Origin: Eleusine coracana subsp. coracana
Lineage: Eukaryota > Streptophyta > Magnoliopsida > Poales > Poaceae
Direction: 5' to 3'
Length of the DNA stretch: 64,000 nucleotides
Assembly: GCA_032690845.1 (NCBI GenBank)
Contig: CM064417.1
Span: 18,010,501-18,074,500 of the forward strand
A model generated the notes under the pieces. That model made no database searches. It was not told where the DNA came from and was given only the letters and a program-made list of their open reading frames with translations. Positions 46,269-58,246 of this stretch are shown here, piece by piece. Made by a program: the position numbers and the translations under genes. Numbering within the stretch: the stretch's first letter is position 1; each line of letters begins with the position of its first letter.

Positions 46269-47318
46269 AATTGAAAGCAGAGGGTGGAGATGGATCTGAA
46301 GCAATAGCCATAACCCTAGCTGACGAGCTCGGAGGCTTGGGTGCGGTTAAGATTTCTAGCAGCGTGGATTTGCAGTGGCAGGAATTCTCAACCCTAATGA
46401 TGGAAAGGCGGACAAATCACAGGAGCGCAAGGGTTGCAACAGTGAGGAAGACGAAGTGCAAAAGTGACGGCGTGGAGTTGGCATCAACCATTGTCGCCCC
46501 TTTTATACCCTTCGAAGTTGATCTAGTCCGGGGGGACCAGGTGGGCCACGTGGGCCGCATTGTACAACCTTTTTTCCAATTCAGACAAAGACTTCAAAAA
46601 AAAAACACAAAAGTCTTTCAACAGGCTTTCTGAATAAAATTCCAAGCATTATTCTTGAGGGCTTCATTAATAAGAAGCTATGGTTAAATACCATTATACC
46701 TATATTTATGTGATTTAACAATCACATAGCAGAGTACTTGAAGGTTGTATACGAATAAGTCTAAAGACTATGCACTGATTGAATTCATTTATTATAAATT
46801 AAAAGTTTGACTTATAACTCCTGAGGGACAAAAATCATAGGAAAAATTATGTTGTGGTTGATGCCATTATAGTTTAGTACTAAGTTATGGTTGATGTCAT
46901 AAACTTTTCTTTGATTCTTATATGATTGATGTCATAACAAAGGAGTCAAAGGTCACTTGGATAAGGGTGCATGTCACTCTCCCTTTTATATAATCGATCG
47001 GCACAATTGATGTTGGGCAGACCGAGAGCCTAGGCCTAGTTTGACAATCAGGAAGTTAGTAGCTCAAATTTAATGATTTGAGTACAACTTATATAACAAA
47101 ATGTGAAGAGCTAAAATTATTAGACTCTTGCATTATTTGTTAGTCTCCATAATACAAGAGTCAGGGGCTACACCTGATCAGGTGCACCTAATCGGCGCAC
47201 CAGATCTATCAGGACTTCATTCAAGAGCTCTTCCTAATTTGTGACATGTTCACATAATCACCGAAGAAGAATCACTCGGCAAGTCACAGCTCAAAATCAG
47301 AAAGCACTCGGGGGCTGT

Positions 47319-47400
47319 TGTGGAATACTTACCTTAGCAGTATCCATAGCTACGCCTAAGTCGAAAGGTGACAGGATGACCCACCAATATAGGAACCGAG
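47319..47400 (+). repeat. Gypsy-A 3' LTR, truncated
   Basis: 82 bases matching the first 82 of the 5' LTR (TGTGGAATACTTACCTTAGC...), ending at AGGAACCGAG. The next base resumes Gypsy-B LTR sequence, so about 295 bases of LTR and some flank are deleted. Confidence 0.85.
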
Positions 47401-48655
47401 TAAATGTCACCCCATGCTATACCCACGTCGGAGCCATCGTCCATGGGTAGCCCGTGCACTCTCTCTTCCAACACATACTCAAATCCAACCAGAACCATCT
47501 TCATCACAAAAAGAAGGGTGGGTTATCGTCCAACCACTATGGTAATCAAGCTGTGTTAGTTTACTTGTGCCCGTATCACTAGCATGCACATGGTACTATT
47601 CAAACTTGGTCATGATTCTATACTAAATGATCCTTAATCAACACAAACGGGACTATGTCAGAGTAGATCCAACCTTTCCACCTAAATCCTATTTGGTCTC
47701 ATAGCAGATAGGGGGGATGTACGCCTCGATCCGACCAGGTGGTGTTGTCCCCTGTCGATGGCCTCCATGAGGTGTGCGACGATGACTAAGTCGGGCAGGC
47801 TATAAATAGGGCCGATGGCCACTGAGCCACTGACGGGTGGGGCCCACTGGGTTCGAATACCTTATAAGAACATTACACTTAGGTGTTTCCCGCAGGGGCT
47901 TAGGGGTATCAAAACATCTCGAAAAGGATTGTAACTTGCCACACTGCTAGATCATGATTTGGTGAATCACTAAGGTGAGATGCAGATATGGGGGTCAAAA
48001 GGATTGAAAGCTATGGAATTTAGAAAGTTGCCTGGTTATAAGGAGAACTGGAGAATTTTGTGAGCTAATGTTTTTCCTAGAAAAACTTAATCAATTAGGC
48101 ACATTGCTATAAATATTTGGAACATAAAACAAAGTACAACCTGAGTGAGGCTCAGAATGCATGGAGATCAGTAGGTGTAGTAACTGTTAATTATGTAGAT
48201 CTCGTAATGCAAGGGATTGAAAGTTATTGACTTTTGAAAAGTGCTAAGTGACACAGTGACTTTCCTGACCTGATTAATTCAAAGCAAAATTATATATTAT
48301 TCATAACAATTGGAACTAATTTATGAGCATGATAATATTCAAAGTTCATTTTCAAGTTTGAAATTCTAAGTTTGGAAATGACATTGTTTCTGGACCTTTT
48401 TTGATTTATTTGACCCATTTAACGGTGCGATAAAATTCTCTATTTTCTCCAAAATTTAACTTTTGATGTAGTTTATGAATATAGAATTTGTTTGGGTTAC
48501 TTGTATTTTGAAATTTGAACTTCTAGTTCAAGCTATAATTGGCTCATATTTGAAATTAATTTAAAATTTGAAATCTTTCATATTTTCATTACTCTTATCT
48601 TCTCCATTGTTTTTCTAGGATCAATTACTTATTGAAAGTGACACTGAGTGTCACA
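47401..48655 (-). repeat. Gypsy-B 3' LTR, right part
   Basis: Continues the interrupted LTR. CACCCCATGCTATACCCACG at 47409 matches CACCCCATGCGATGCCCACG near 53175 in the other LTR. It ends GAGTGTCACA at 48655, the inverse of the TGTGACA start at 35895. Excluding the insertion the LTR is about 2.1 kb. Confidence 0.8.
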
Positions 48656-48670
48656 GCCCCCCCCCCCCTC
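48656..48670 (-). other. Gypsy-B polypurine tract
   Basis: The minus strand reads GAGG plus a G run (12 C on the plus strand at 48657-48668) ending in C, immediately before the LTR start TGTGACACTC. Confidence 0.75.
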
Positions 48671-49600
48671 GTGTTCCTCAAAGAAATCTCGTTCCAATTT
48701 AAAGAAGGTGAAAAAGCTAAGAAATCTGGATAATGGCTTCTTAGAAACTCCCCAGACTCCCAAGTAGCTTCATCTTCATTATTGTTGCTGCATTGAAGCT
48801 TGAAGAACTTGATTGCCCGCTTGCGAGCCACTCCTTTGTTTTCATCAAGCACTTTTATCAGGTACTCAACATAGGTTAGGCCAGGTTGTAGCTACTCAGT
48901 ATCTTCCAAGAGGATGTCCACTGTTGGTTTAAGACATTTCTTGAGTTGAGATATATGGAATACATTATGCACTACAGATAGTGTTGCCGGTAGTTCCAGG
49001 CAATACGCAATGGATCCAGATTTTTCGGTGATTTGGAATGGTCCAATATAACGCTGTGCAAGCTTTCTCTCTCTCCCAAATCATGTACACCTTTGGTGGG
49101 TGACACATGAGGGTATATGAGATTGCCGACTTGAAACTCGAGAGAATGACACTTCTTATATTTGCATAGCTCTTTTTGTTTTGATTTTGCTGCTCGTAGG
49201 TTGGACTGAATTTCCTACACTTGCTTCTCACATTCTTGTACCATTTCTGGCCCGAATACTACTCTTTCTCTTGACTCAGACAATTTAAGGGAGTGCAACA
49301 ACGGCATCCGCAAAGAGCTTCAAACTGTTGTTCTCTTGATAATTGTTCTTGAACACGAACTATACCAAGGGTAAGCACTCATCCCATTTCTTGTTATGGG
49401 CTAACACATAAGTTCTTAATATGTCTTCAAGTATTTGGTTAACCCTTTCAGTTTGACCAAGTGTTTAGGGGTGGTATGCAGAACCTCCAATCAGTCTCAT
49501 ACCTAACAATGTATGTAGTTGGTCCCTTATATTTTGTGCAATTTGATCCTCCTAGTGACACGATCCATGTAGCCTATCAAATTCTCGTTTGATAATTTTC
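48670..49600 (-). pseudogene. Gypsy-B integrase C-terminus with chromodomain-like tail
   Basis: Minus-strand remnant. The tail RAIKFFKLQCSNNNEDEATW...LRSHYPDFLA (near 48700-48810) is the chromodomain-like end of chromovirus integrases. Upstream is HNVFHISQLKKCLKP (near 48930-48970), then KLAQRYIGPFQI-type and QKSYA-type segments (49000-49200), and part of the catalytic core toward 49560. Multiple stops and frameshifts are present. Gag, protease and reverse transcriptase are not found to the right. Confidence 0.8.
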
Positions 49601-52494
49601 ATAGGTAGCCTAGTGATGCTGGACAATTGAGTTTCCATTGTGGGTGACCATGGGTGGTGGATCTATGCACGTGGTCGTTTGACTCATAGCAGCAATGGGT
49701 CCTCCGTATCTCATAGAAGGTGGCATCTAGATCGATAATTGTAGTGGGTGCAATTGAAGCACTTGGCAACATTGAGATTGGAAGTTTTAACAGTTCTGGA
49801 TAAGTTTGTAAGACAATGTTAAAATGGATGCTGATATGACAGAAAAGTTTGTGATAGCAATAGGATGACACGTTCAGAGATATAGGGCAAGGTCAAACCA
49901 AGTGAAAGTTGCAAAAATCTGGCCAGCAACATATGGGTTGATGTAATTGCCATGAAAACTAAGAATAAAGTTGGTAAAAACATTCCATAGACATGAATAT
50001 TTTGTTCAGTCGTTCGCCAAGTCTCTCACACATGTTGGTTGCATCAAAGGTTCTACTCATTTGTCAAAGAAAGTAGACCAACATAATATTGGATTTGTGG
50101 GCGATTTAAAAAGTCTTATTTTTGGTGATTTTTGTCCAGCAAGGCAAACAACAAAAATCATATGGGCAGAAACATATTTTCAAGATTAGTGTAATCGAGA
50201 CACGTCTATTAAATTCTATAATCATTACCATGGTAATCATGTAACAAGGTTTATTAGTTGCATGATGTTGAACAAAAGTTTTGCTCAATAGCTTGGGATG
50301 ACCAGAAATCGGTAACTTAGGCCAACGAGGATAGAGGTGGGGCAAGATTTCAAAATTGCTTGTGGCCAATGAATTATCAAAAGGGGATCAAGATTTGGAG
50401 CTCTACAAGGACAATCAAATAAACGGGAATCAACCTTGTAGACAATTTATTCTAGCATACAAGAGATCAATAATTCAAGGACGCTTGAATCAAGTGAGCA
50501 ATCAAATGAAAATAAGCCAGCAAGGTCTTGTGTCTCTTGGTTACTCCTCAATGATAGCACTGGTTTTGAAGCAACCAACAAAAATTCGGTTCAACAACAT
50601 GGTTATTCAAATTTCACTTTCTTGCTCATTATTAACAGTTATTAATGCATATTGGCCCTTAAAGCATATCGGAATGCACCCCAGTGAACACCCGAATTTC
50701 ATGGTGCAATTCATGTGCATGACATACTTACATGATGCTATGCACATGGATAATAGTGCATATGCAATGATGCACTTGCATAAGGACATGTTGCACATGA
50801 ATGATGCTTGATGGTGCATATGTCATGATGTATATATGCATATGAAATGGCGCACATGCCATGATGCATATATTTGTACATGCACATGTGAATGATCACA
50901 ATATGGTGCATACTTGATGCTTCATGCATATTCGTTATGCACATGAAGGGTCCAATGCAGTTGTGCGATATTGCAATGCAAACAATTTAATGATGCATAT
51001 TACAGAGTTGTATAAATGCACATGGTTCATGCATTCAAAATTTTATTTGCTTGTGCATGTCTATTATTTAGCATGGGAGAAATATTATAGGAATAGCTTT
51101 GCTTAAAGAGGGGGATCTTGAAGAATTGATAACAAGAGCAAGTCATCTCAAAATTGAGGATAAAATTCTCTATTGTCAAAGAGAGTAGCGGCCTACTATG
51201 GTTAGGTAAAAAATGGATGAGTAAAGGACTCTCGAAATAGGGTTATTGAATCTGTCTTGACTGCGAACAACAGTAAAAAAAAACCAAAGTTGGTGGAACA
51301 AGGTGCAAAGTCACAATTTTTACTACATAACAACATGGTAAGGGATTTGCATAGCTTTTCAAAGCATATATACAAGCCTTGATATGATGATGAGTAAGAC
51401 TGGAGATATGGATGTTTGAATTTGACTATTAACACGCTGAAATTCAGCTCTTGACAGAATCTGTCTTCAGTGGAAGTCATGACTAAAATCTCCTTTGGTG
51501 CGCAAAACTAGTATTTTGGCTTCATACCAAAGTTACATAGGGTTCTATAGATTTCTAATGCCTACTGATGCATTTTCATAGAGTCCGGAGTTCAGGAGTT
51601 ATGAATGTTTAAAGTTGTCGGTTGACTACTGAAAATCTTCTCTGGACAGAAACATGTTGGTCTGAAGATGGGCTTCACAACCTAGTTTTTGGGCTTCAGA
51701 TCAGAAAAGTCAAAATACCAAAGTTGCAGATAATTTCACAACCTTTATATAGAGTGATTGAACATAAAATTGGCTCAGTATTTTGGGAGTTATGCCTCTC
51801 TAAACCTGACTATATTTTCTAAACTTTTAGTTTCTCGGAATTTTAACAAGTATTGCAACTTTAAACAAGGACGAAATTCCGAAACAACGTACTATGGGAT
51901 TTGAACCATTTCTGGGTGATACAGTAGGATCATTTGATACATGGTTTTACTCTATTTGCATAATTGTTCATCAAACTTTTAATGTAATGTTTTGTTAAAT
52001 ATCAAATGCAAATGAGCATACAATGGTATGACAATGTGTCGTCCTCACTAACATAAAAGTTTGTCAATATAGCAACCATACGTGACCTATATGGCAAACA
52101 CGGTTCTCTCAACATTTGGTTAGTCATTTTGCAACGTGCTAAATATTCATGGTTTGTGTATCTACAGAAGATGCATTTTAGAAATAATACATCAAATAAA
52201 AAAAAGCCAAAAATAACCCCTTGTTATCGTCTGAGGACATGGGCATTGATGTTTAACGCAATCAGCCCATGTTCACACTTTTGTGATCATTTTCATGCTT
52301 TCCTCCCCATGGTGGCATAAATACCTTCGTTAGAGATGTTGTAGATGCAAGTATTTAAACAAGCAACCTCGTATAGTTAGCATTGACACCTGAACAATAG
52401 CTAATAAAATCATTATGAGGGCTTACTACTTGTATCTCACCGCATACGTAGTTTTCAAAAATAATGCTCGTTAGTATGCTACAAGCCTCAATTT
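49601..52494. other. Non-coding interior of Gypsy-B
   Basis: This should hold gag, protease, reverse transcriptase and RNase H of Gypsy-B, yet no such motifs are visible on either strand. It includes a TGCATATG/CACATG-rich stretch (50640-51060). The element therefore appears internally deleted, or carries foreign or leader sequence instead. Confidence 0.5.
50640..51060. repeat. ATGCAT/CACATG-rich alternating stretch
   Basis: Dense degenerate repeats of TGCATATG, GCACATG, CATGATGCA and related words, largely alternating purine and pyrimidine. It is not a simple tandem array and holds no supported gene. Confidence 0.7.
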
Positions 52495-52495
52495 A

Positions 52496-52507
52496 GCTCT
52501 GATACCA
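52496..52507 (-). other. Gypsy-B primer-binding site
   Basis: The minus strand reads TGGTATCAGAGC two bases inside the 5' LTR. This is the standard site complementary to the 3' end of initiator methionine tRNA, and it fixes the element's orientation as minus. Confidence 0.88.
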
Positions 52508-52509
52508 GT

Positions 52510-53209
52510 TATGACATACCCGCCATAAGAATGAGGGGATAGTCAAAGGGTCGATCATCGGGTGACATTTTGACAAGGCAAGAACTCAAAACATGTTTGA
52601 AACTTGGCTACATAAATAGCAGAAGTGATATATCTCATGTTAGAATCCTATTATGAAGGACATCAAACTCATGAACATGCCTCATTGCCAAGAAGAACAC
52701 CTGCAATAAAACAACATACAGCAAAGCCCTAGGCAACTAATACTCAACAAGTCTTACTCGTTAACATGGCACGTTAAGACCGACATCTAGAATGCAGGGA
52801 GCTGACCAAAGGTTGTTGAGATAACTTGCAAAAACAACACTAAGAATTGATCCTTATTTTTTAGATTTTAGCCAAGTTAATAGGGTTTGGTAACATAAAT
52901 GTTGTGCACCTATACTATAGCAAACAGTATTACACATATATTTAATTGAAGTAAAATAGCAGGTGTCATCATCATCATTCATGTTGTTACTATAGTACGG
53001 CAATGATCTCACAAGTGGCACTCAATAACCACGTGGGACAACGACTCAAATCAATTTACATCCTATAGGAGAAAGCCAAATACATGGCACACTCACACTC
53101 CAAAGAGTCACATACGACAACCTTTCACGACATATCACAGGACCAAGCCGTGTCCCACCTTTCTTGAGTACACTTCACCCCATGCGATGCCCACGGCGGA
53201 GCCGTTCAT
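52510..53209 (-). repeat. Gypsy-B 5' LTR, interrupted by CACTA
   Basis: Starts TATGACATACCC and follows the left LTR for 700 bases to CGGAGCCGTTCAT, where the CACTA element begins. The missing part should lie beyond the CACTA element, outside the window. Confidence 0.85.
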
Positions 53210-53639
53210 CACTACAAGAAATTTTACATTCTATGATGTTTTAGTTTCATTGCAAAAGGGGAGAAGTATGTCGCTTTACTATGTTTTATAACATTCAGGC
53301 GACAAAAAACTGTTCGTCGCCTATTCCACGTAATATTATGCCTTCATCGACATTTTCTTTCTGTTTCATCGCAATTGTTCTGCGACAATCCTAACCAAAC
53401 ATTGTAAAGCCCAACCATTGCAATTTGACGTGGCGCTGATGTGGCGTGGCCCATTACTAGCCCATTTAATGTTCTGGCCCAAAATCTGACTTGGCCCATT
53501 TCATAACATTAGTCCAGCCCATCCTAGGCAGGCCAGACCATATCATGATGTGGCTGAACTTATGTCAATGGGTCGGATCCATTTCATTTCTAAACACGAC
53601 TTTTATGGCTCATATTACACAATGGGCCTAATCTAATAT

Positions 53640-54600
53640 TTTTTTAGTCTGGTTAACATTCCAGTCCATAATCGAATTAAATCCAAACCAAATAGACAAG
53701 CAATATTAGAATTCCATGATGTAAACAAGGATTCCCGATCTTCCGAGAGGTTCTTGGTAAGTTGATTTGGTCGGAGGCGACACACAAATCGATCCGGCTT
53801 CAGAACAGCACGTTCTAAACCCCGGAATCGCAGCACGACATCTCCTCTGGTTATCAACCGTCCAAAGACGATTGACCTCACCGAGAAGGCTAATCCCTGC
53901 CTGCGAATCAAGAACACAAGCAAGAACAACAAAGAATGCAACACAATTGCAGATGTATGATTAAACTCTCGAAGTTGGGGTCTCACAAACCGATGAACGG
54001 CGACACTGTTTATGAACAGAATTGATCTAAGAAAAACCCCAAACCCTAATGGTGCAGCGGCGGCTGTATATAAAGACCCTAGGGTCATGCAAGACCCTCT
54101 GAACACGCCCCTAATTGGGCTCAACTAGATACAAAGCCCAAAGGCCAAAAATAGGCGACGCAGCACCGACACAGATTCTGGATTCTCTCTTGTTTCAACG
54201 ATTCCTGATGACTCCGGATGAATTTTGACATGAGACCGGCGGCATTGGAAAGGTATTCTCCTTATCTTTCCATGCATATGTAGAACGTCCAAATCCAAGT
54301 CCGTATGCATCCTGGGCGACTGTTTTAGTACAGACTAGTTCTGGGCCCCAAAACAGACTCGAAGTCGGTTTTGATTGGGCCTCCACTTTGGCTTCCAAGC
54401 TCTTGTTGGTCCTCCATGTTCCCAAATCCTTCTCCCATCATCTCCTGGTCCTCTCCATGGTTTCTAATTATAAAATAATCATTAGGTAGCAAACCATTCT
54501 TAAAAGTAACATATAGCGAAGAACGTAGGAACGAGCTCACCTCTAAATTTAGTCATCGTGCACGAGCTCTAGTCATTGGACCTTGCAAGTCTAGAATTGG
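53640..54600 (-). mobile_element. Possible LTR/leader fragment inside CACTA
   Basis: This stretch resembles the LTR and leader of a retrotransposon, with TATATAAAG-type and AGGGTTTGGGG-type words around 54030-54085. It has one 163-codon minus-strand frame (53633-54124) without recognisable motifs. No LTR pair or target duplication was found. It could also be ordinary CACTA interior. Confidence 0.3.
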
Positions 54601-54755
54601 AGGAGTGTTGTGTGTATCCATAGGAGTGATGTCCTCATCATTCCAACTATTACATTGTCCATTAATAACAGAAATACACATCCAACAATTATATTATCCA
54701 GCTCATACATGAGTTCTCCAAATCATACATATAAGAAGAACGCAAGTCTGAATTC

Positions 54756-56530
54756 ATGGATAGTTTTTATCAAAATCTGTTGGGCCAGATAGTGGAAAGG
54801 GAAAACACGATTAATCTGGCAGCACTAGAAATACACACTCATGACTTGTCACAGATAGGTGCTCCTTCACGGAGGAAGAAGTGTTCAACATCATCAAAGT
54901 ATTGCCACAGGACAAAGCCCCGGGGCCGGACGAATTCACTGGATGTTTTATCGTGTGTGCTGGCCTATAATCAAGAAGGAAATAATGGATGCCATATCAG
55001 CTGTTTGGAGTAGAAAATTTGACAATTTTAACATTCTGAATTCAGTTTTCATCACTCTGTTGCCCAAGGTTGATGGAGCCAATTATGCCAAAGATTTCTG
55101 ACCCATAAGTCTAGTTCATAGTTTTGAAAACTTGTCACAAAACTGATGTTAAACAGGCTAGCGGGATGATTGCACCAGATGGTTTCTCCCAATCAGAGTG
55201 CTTTCATTAAGGGGAGGTTTATTCAAGATAACTTTATGCTAGTGCAGCAAACGGCAAGATTTCTACATCAACAAAAGCATCCACGTTTCCTGGTCAAATT
55301 GGACATTTCCAAGGCTTTTGATTCAGTTGCTTGGCCATTCTTAATTGAGGTGTTGAGACACCTCGGCTTTGGACAGATTTGGTGTGATATTATAAGTGGG
55401 CTGCTGAGGACGTCTTCAACACGGGTTCTCCTAAATGGTTCGCCTGGTGAGCTGATCCTGCATAAGTGTGGGCTCCGGCAAGGAGACCCGTTATCCCCGA
55501 TGTTTTTCATTCTAGTGATGGATGTTCTTGGACATATGATTTCCAAAGCCTCCAATCCGGGACTATTACAACCATTGGCTTCTTGAGCACTCCAACACAG
55601 GGTGTCTATTTATGTCGATGACGTTGTGATGTTTCTCAAAAAAGAGGTCGAGTACATTGAAATCACCATGGATCTTCTACAACTGTTTGGGGAAGCATCG
55701 GGGCTCAAGACCAGCGTTAACAAAAGCAGTGCATACCCTATTTAGTGTCATCAAGAGGACATCGCGGTAATCCAAAATAATCTTCCTTGTGCAGTTTCCT
55801 TGTCGATACCTTGGGCTACCTCTATCCTTGAAAAGGCTTACCAAGAATCAGATTCAACCAATAATAGACCGTCTTGGTGATCTCCTCCCTAGTTGGAAGT
55901 CTGAGCTCATGAGTAGAGCGGGCAGGGCAGTTCATGTACAGTTTGTGATGACTGCCACACTTGTCTATTTGGTGATGGCCATGGATTTACCTCAATGGGC
56001 GATCAAAGTAATTGATAAGATTAGAAGAGGATATTTATGGAGAGGAAGGAAGCAAGCAAAAGGAGGCCATTGCCTTGTTGCTTGGGGCAAAGTGGCACAT
56101 CCGAAGGAGCTCGGTGGACTAGGGATTTCAGACTTGAAAAACCTTGGATGGGCTCTGCAAGTTCAGTGGCGGTGGCTACAGAAGTCTGATAAGCACCGTC
56201 CATGGAGCATGTTTTAGATTCAAGTCCCGGATCAGGTTCGGGCACTTTTTCAAGTGGCAATGGCAACCGAGATAGGCGACGGCACTAACACACTTCTCTG
56301 GGAAGAATGCTGGCTCCATGGACAGCGTATAGCTGACATGGCTCCCCGGCTATATTCAGTGGTCACCAAGAGAAACACCAAGAAGAGAACAGTTGCAGAG
56401 GTGCTTAATGAAAACCTTTGGTTACGAGATGCAAGAGGATCCTCGTTTGTTGGAGAGTTGAAGGGGTTCTTCGCACTATGGGATATCATTCGAGGTCTGA
56501 CTGTATAGCCTGAGGTTGAGGACAAGCCTT
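54756..56530 (+). pseudogene. LINE reverse transcriptase remnant
   Basis: Motifs in order: LPQDKAPGPDEFTG (near 54900), NQSAFIKGRFIQDNFMLVQQ (near 55190), LVKLDISKAFDSVAW (near 55300), GLRQGDPLSPMFFILVMD (near 55480) and YVDDVVMF (near 55610). These are the palm and finger motifs of L1-type polymerases. Stops near 55100, 55584 and 55743, plus frame changes, disable it. Confidence 0.87.
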
Positions 56531-57142
56531 ACTGGTGGCTGTGTTCATCAGGACAATATTCAGCAAATTCCGCATACTCTCATCTGTTCCTAGGAGCAAC
56601 TCAGTTTGGAGCATGGGAGCGCACTTGGCAAACCTGGGCTCCCGACAAGTGTAAATTTTTTATCTGGCTTGTGGCTCATGATCGGTGCTGGACAGCGGAC
56701 CGTATCGCCCGTCATGGCTTGGAACATCCGGAAAAATGTGTTCTATGTGATCAAGAATAGGAGACAATCAACCATCTTCTCATAGCCTGCCCTTTCGCAA
56801 GACAGTTTTGGTTTATGTCTCTCGCCCAGGTTTCGCTGCAAGCACTGGCACCTCAACCAACAGACACAATCTTTGATGAGTGGTGGGAAAAGGTTTGGCA
56901 AGCAGTACCGGAGCAACAGAAGAAGGGGCTTAATTCTATGGATGTGTTGGGAACTTGGATCATTTGGACACACCACAAAAGTTGTGTGTTTGAAGGTCTG
57001 GCTCCAAGCATGTCGTGGCCGCTCATGGTCTCAAATAATGAACGGCGTCTGTGGGAGATGGAAGGAGCACGCGGCCTCTCATCTTTGTTGATCGCAAATA
57101 GTGGATCTTGGCGTGCTGTGTTGGTCATTGTGAGTTATAAAT
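56530..57142 (+). pseudogene. LINE C-terminal zf-RVT region
   Basis: Contains KCKFFIWLVAHDRCWTADR, HPEKCVLCDQE and INHLLIACPFARQFWF (about 56640-56820). This is the Cys-rich domain found after plant L1 reverse transcriptases. It has one stop at 56758 and then a long open segment to 57142. Confidence 0.8.
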
Positions 57143-58246
57143 AGGCATGAATGTAATATAAGAACACAGTAGGTGTGAGTGTGTGTGTTGTATGGGCTCT
57201 TGTCCCTTTCTTCTTCTTAATATAATGAAGCGCAACTCTCTTACATTTTCAAGAAAAAAATACATATCAGAAGAGATATCAATCAAAATCCAACCACAAC
57301 TCCCAAACGTTAGAATCAAACCATAACTACTCCCTAGCATGCCAAAATCCAGCCACCTAGCATGTCAAAATCCAACCATACAAACTAGTATTATCAAGTC
57401 TCATAGATTCCATCAAAGTAGCAAAATAAACAGATCACAAATATGTGGTCAGAAGTGACCTCCTACTTGTTGAGGTTGAATAAACGCCAAAGAATAGCAT
57501 CAGTCTCCTTAGCACGCTTCTTCAATGCTTTGATCTCTTCTTTCTACTTGTCCCTTGCTACCTCCAAAACTTCTACTTTATCTTGTAGTGTTGTAGCACC
57601 TTGCTTCTACGCCAGAACTTCATATTTAAGTTCATGTACTCATGCAACATACTCAGATTTGGAGCTTCTCTTTGCAGTAGTTGTCTGTAAGCCTGCATTT
57701 TGAAGAAATTTGGTTGATGGCAAAACTTGAGCAGCCACTTTTTCAGGAGTCTTTGACATTCGCCCTTCCTCTTTGACATTAATGTTAAATTAGAAGTTGC
57801 ATCCCTCTTTATGTAGATAAGTACGATAGTATGAGAAATTTAATTCTGAGTACATCTACAAGACTAGAAACATATGCACTTATGAAAGGAGAGGTATATT
57901 AGACTAAATCCCGCCGCATTCCTAATTTGTCATGTCATGGATGATAAAGTGAACCAAAAAAACTAGAACATTTCAATAGAAAGTCATGTATGCTGCTTAA
58001 AACAGCCATGCAATAGTATATTAGCAATATATCATTTATACATATGGATGATAAGTCAAACAAAAAAAAGAGAACTCTAGCAGGAAGTCACATGTGGTGC
58101 TACTAACAAGAATGCAGTAGTATCTAGACAGCTCATCCAGTTTTTTATTGAGCTCCTAACTACTATTACTTGAAAACTAGAACATGTACTTACAATAGCT
58201 TCTTTGAAGGCCTCACTAAAGCTGGTCTTGCTATTGTGTTGGTCGT

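Larger units (their letters stand above)
36786..47400 (+). mobile_element. Gypsy-A: Ty3/gypsy retrotransposon, Tat-like, decayed
   Basis: A 10.6-kb element nested in the left LTR of Gypsy-B. It has a full 5' LTR (36786-37162) and a 3' LTR truncated to its first 82 bases (47319-47400). The internal order is gag, protease, reverse transcriptase, RNase H, integrase, as in Ty3/gypsy. It then has about 4.5 kb with an antisense gene between pol and the 3' LTR, a hallmark of the Tat lineage. The purine-rich ACTCGGGGGCTGT before 47319 is the polypurine tract. Many stops and frameshifts interrupt all frames. Confidence 0.9.
54739..57259 (+). mobile_element. L1-type LINE, 5'-truncated
   Basis: A non-LTR retrotransposon fragment of 2.5 kb ending in an A-rich tail (AAGAAAAAAA, 57251-57260). 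It is bounded by ATACATATAAGAAG (54725-54738) and ATACATATCAGAAG (57260-57273), a 14-bp target duplication with one mismatch. It encodes the C-terminal half of ORF2 only, in broken frames. Confidence 0.88.

Noticed and set aside
45772..46299. Plus-strand 175-codon frame near the end of Gypsy-A
   Set aside because: It overlaps the minus-strand antisense gene, whose sequence matches a known transposon domain; the plus frame shows none.
57581..57590. TCTTGTAGTG as the right end of the CACTA element
   Set aside because: It matches the inverted CACTA terminus but lies within the coiled-coil coding part of the CACTA second gene. The following sequence is not Gypsy-B LTR, and the transposase genes continue to its right.
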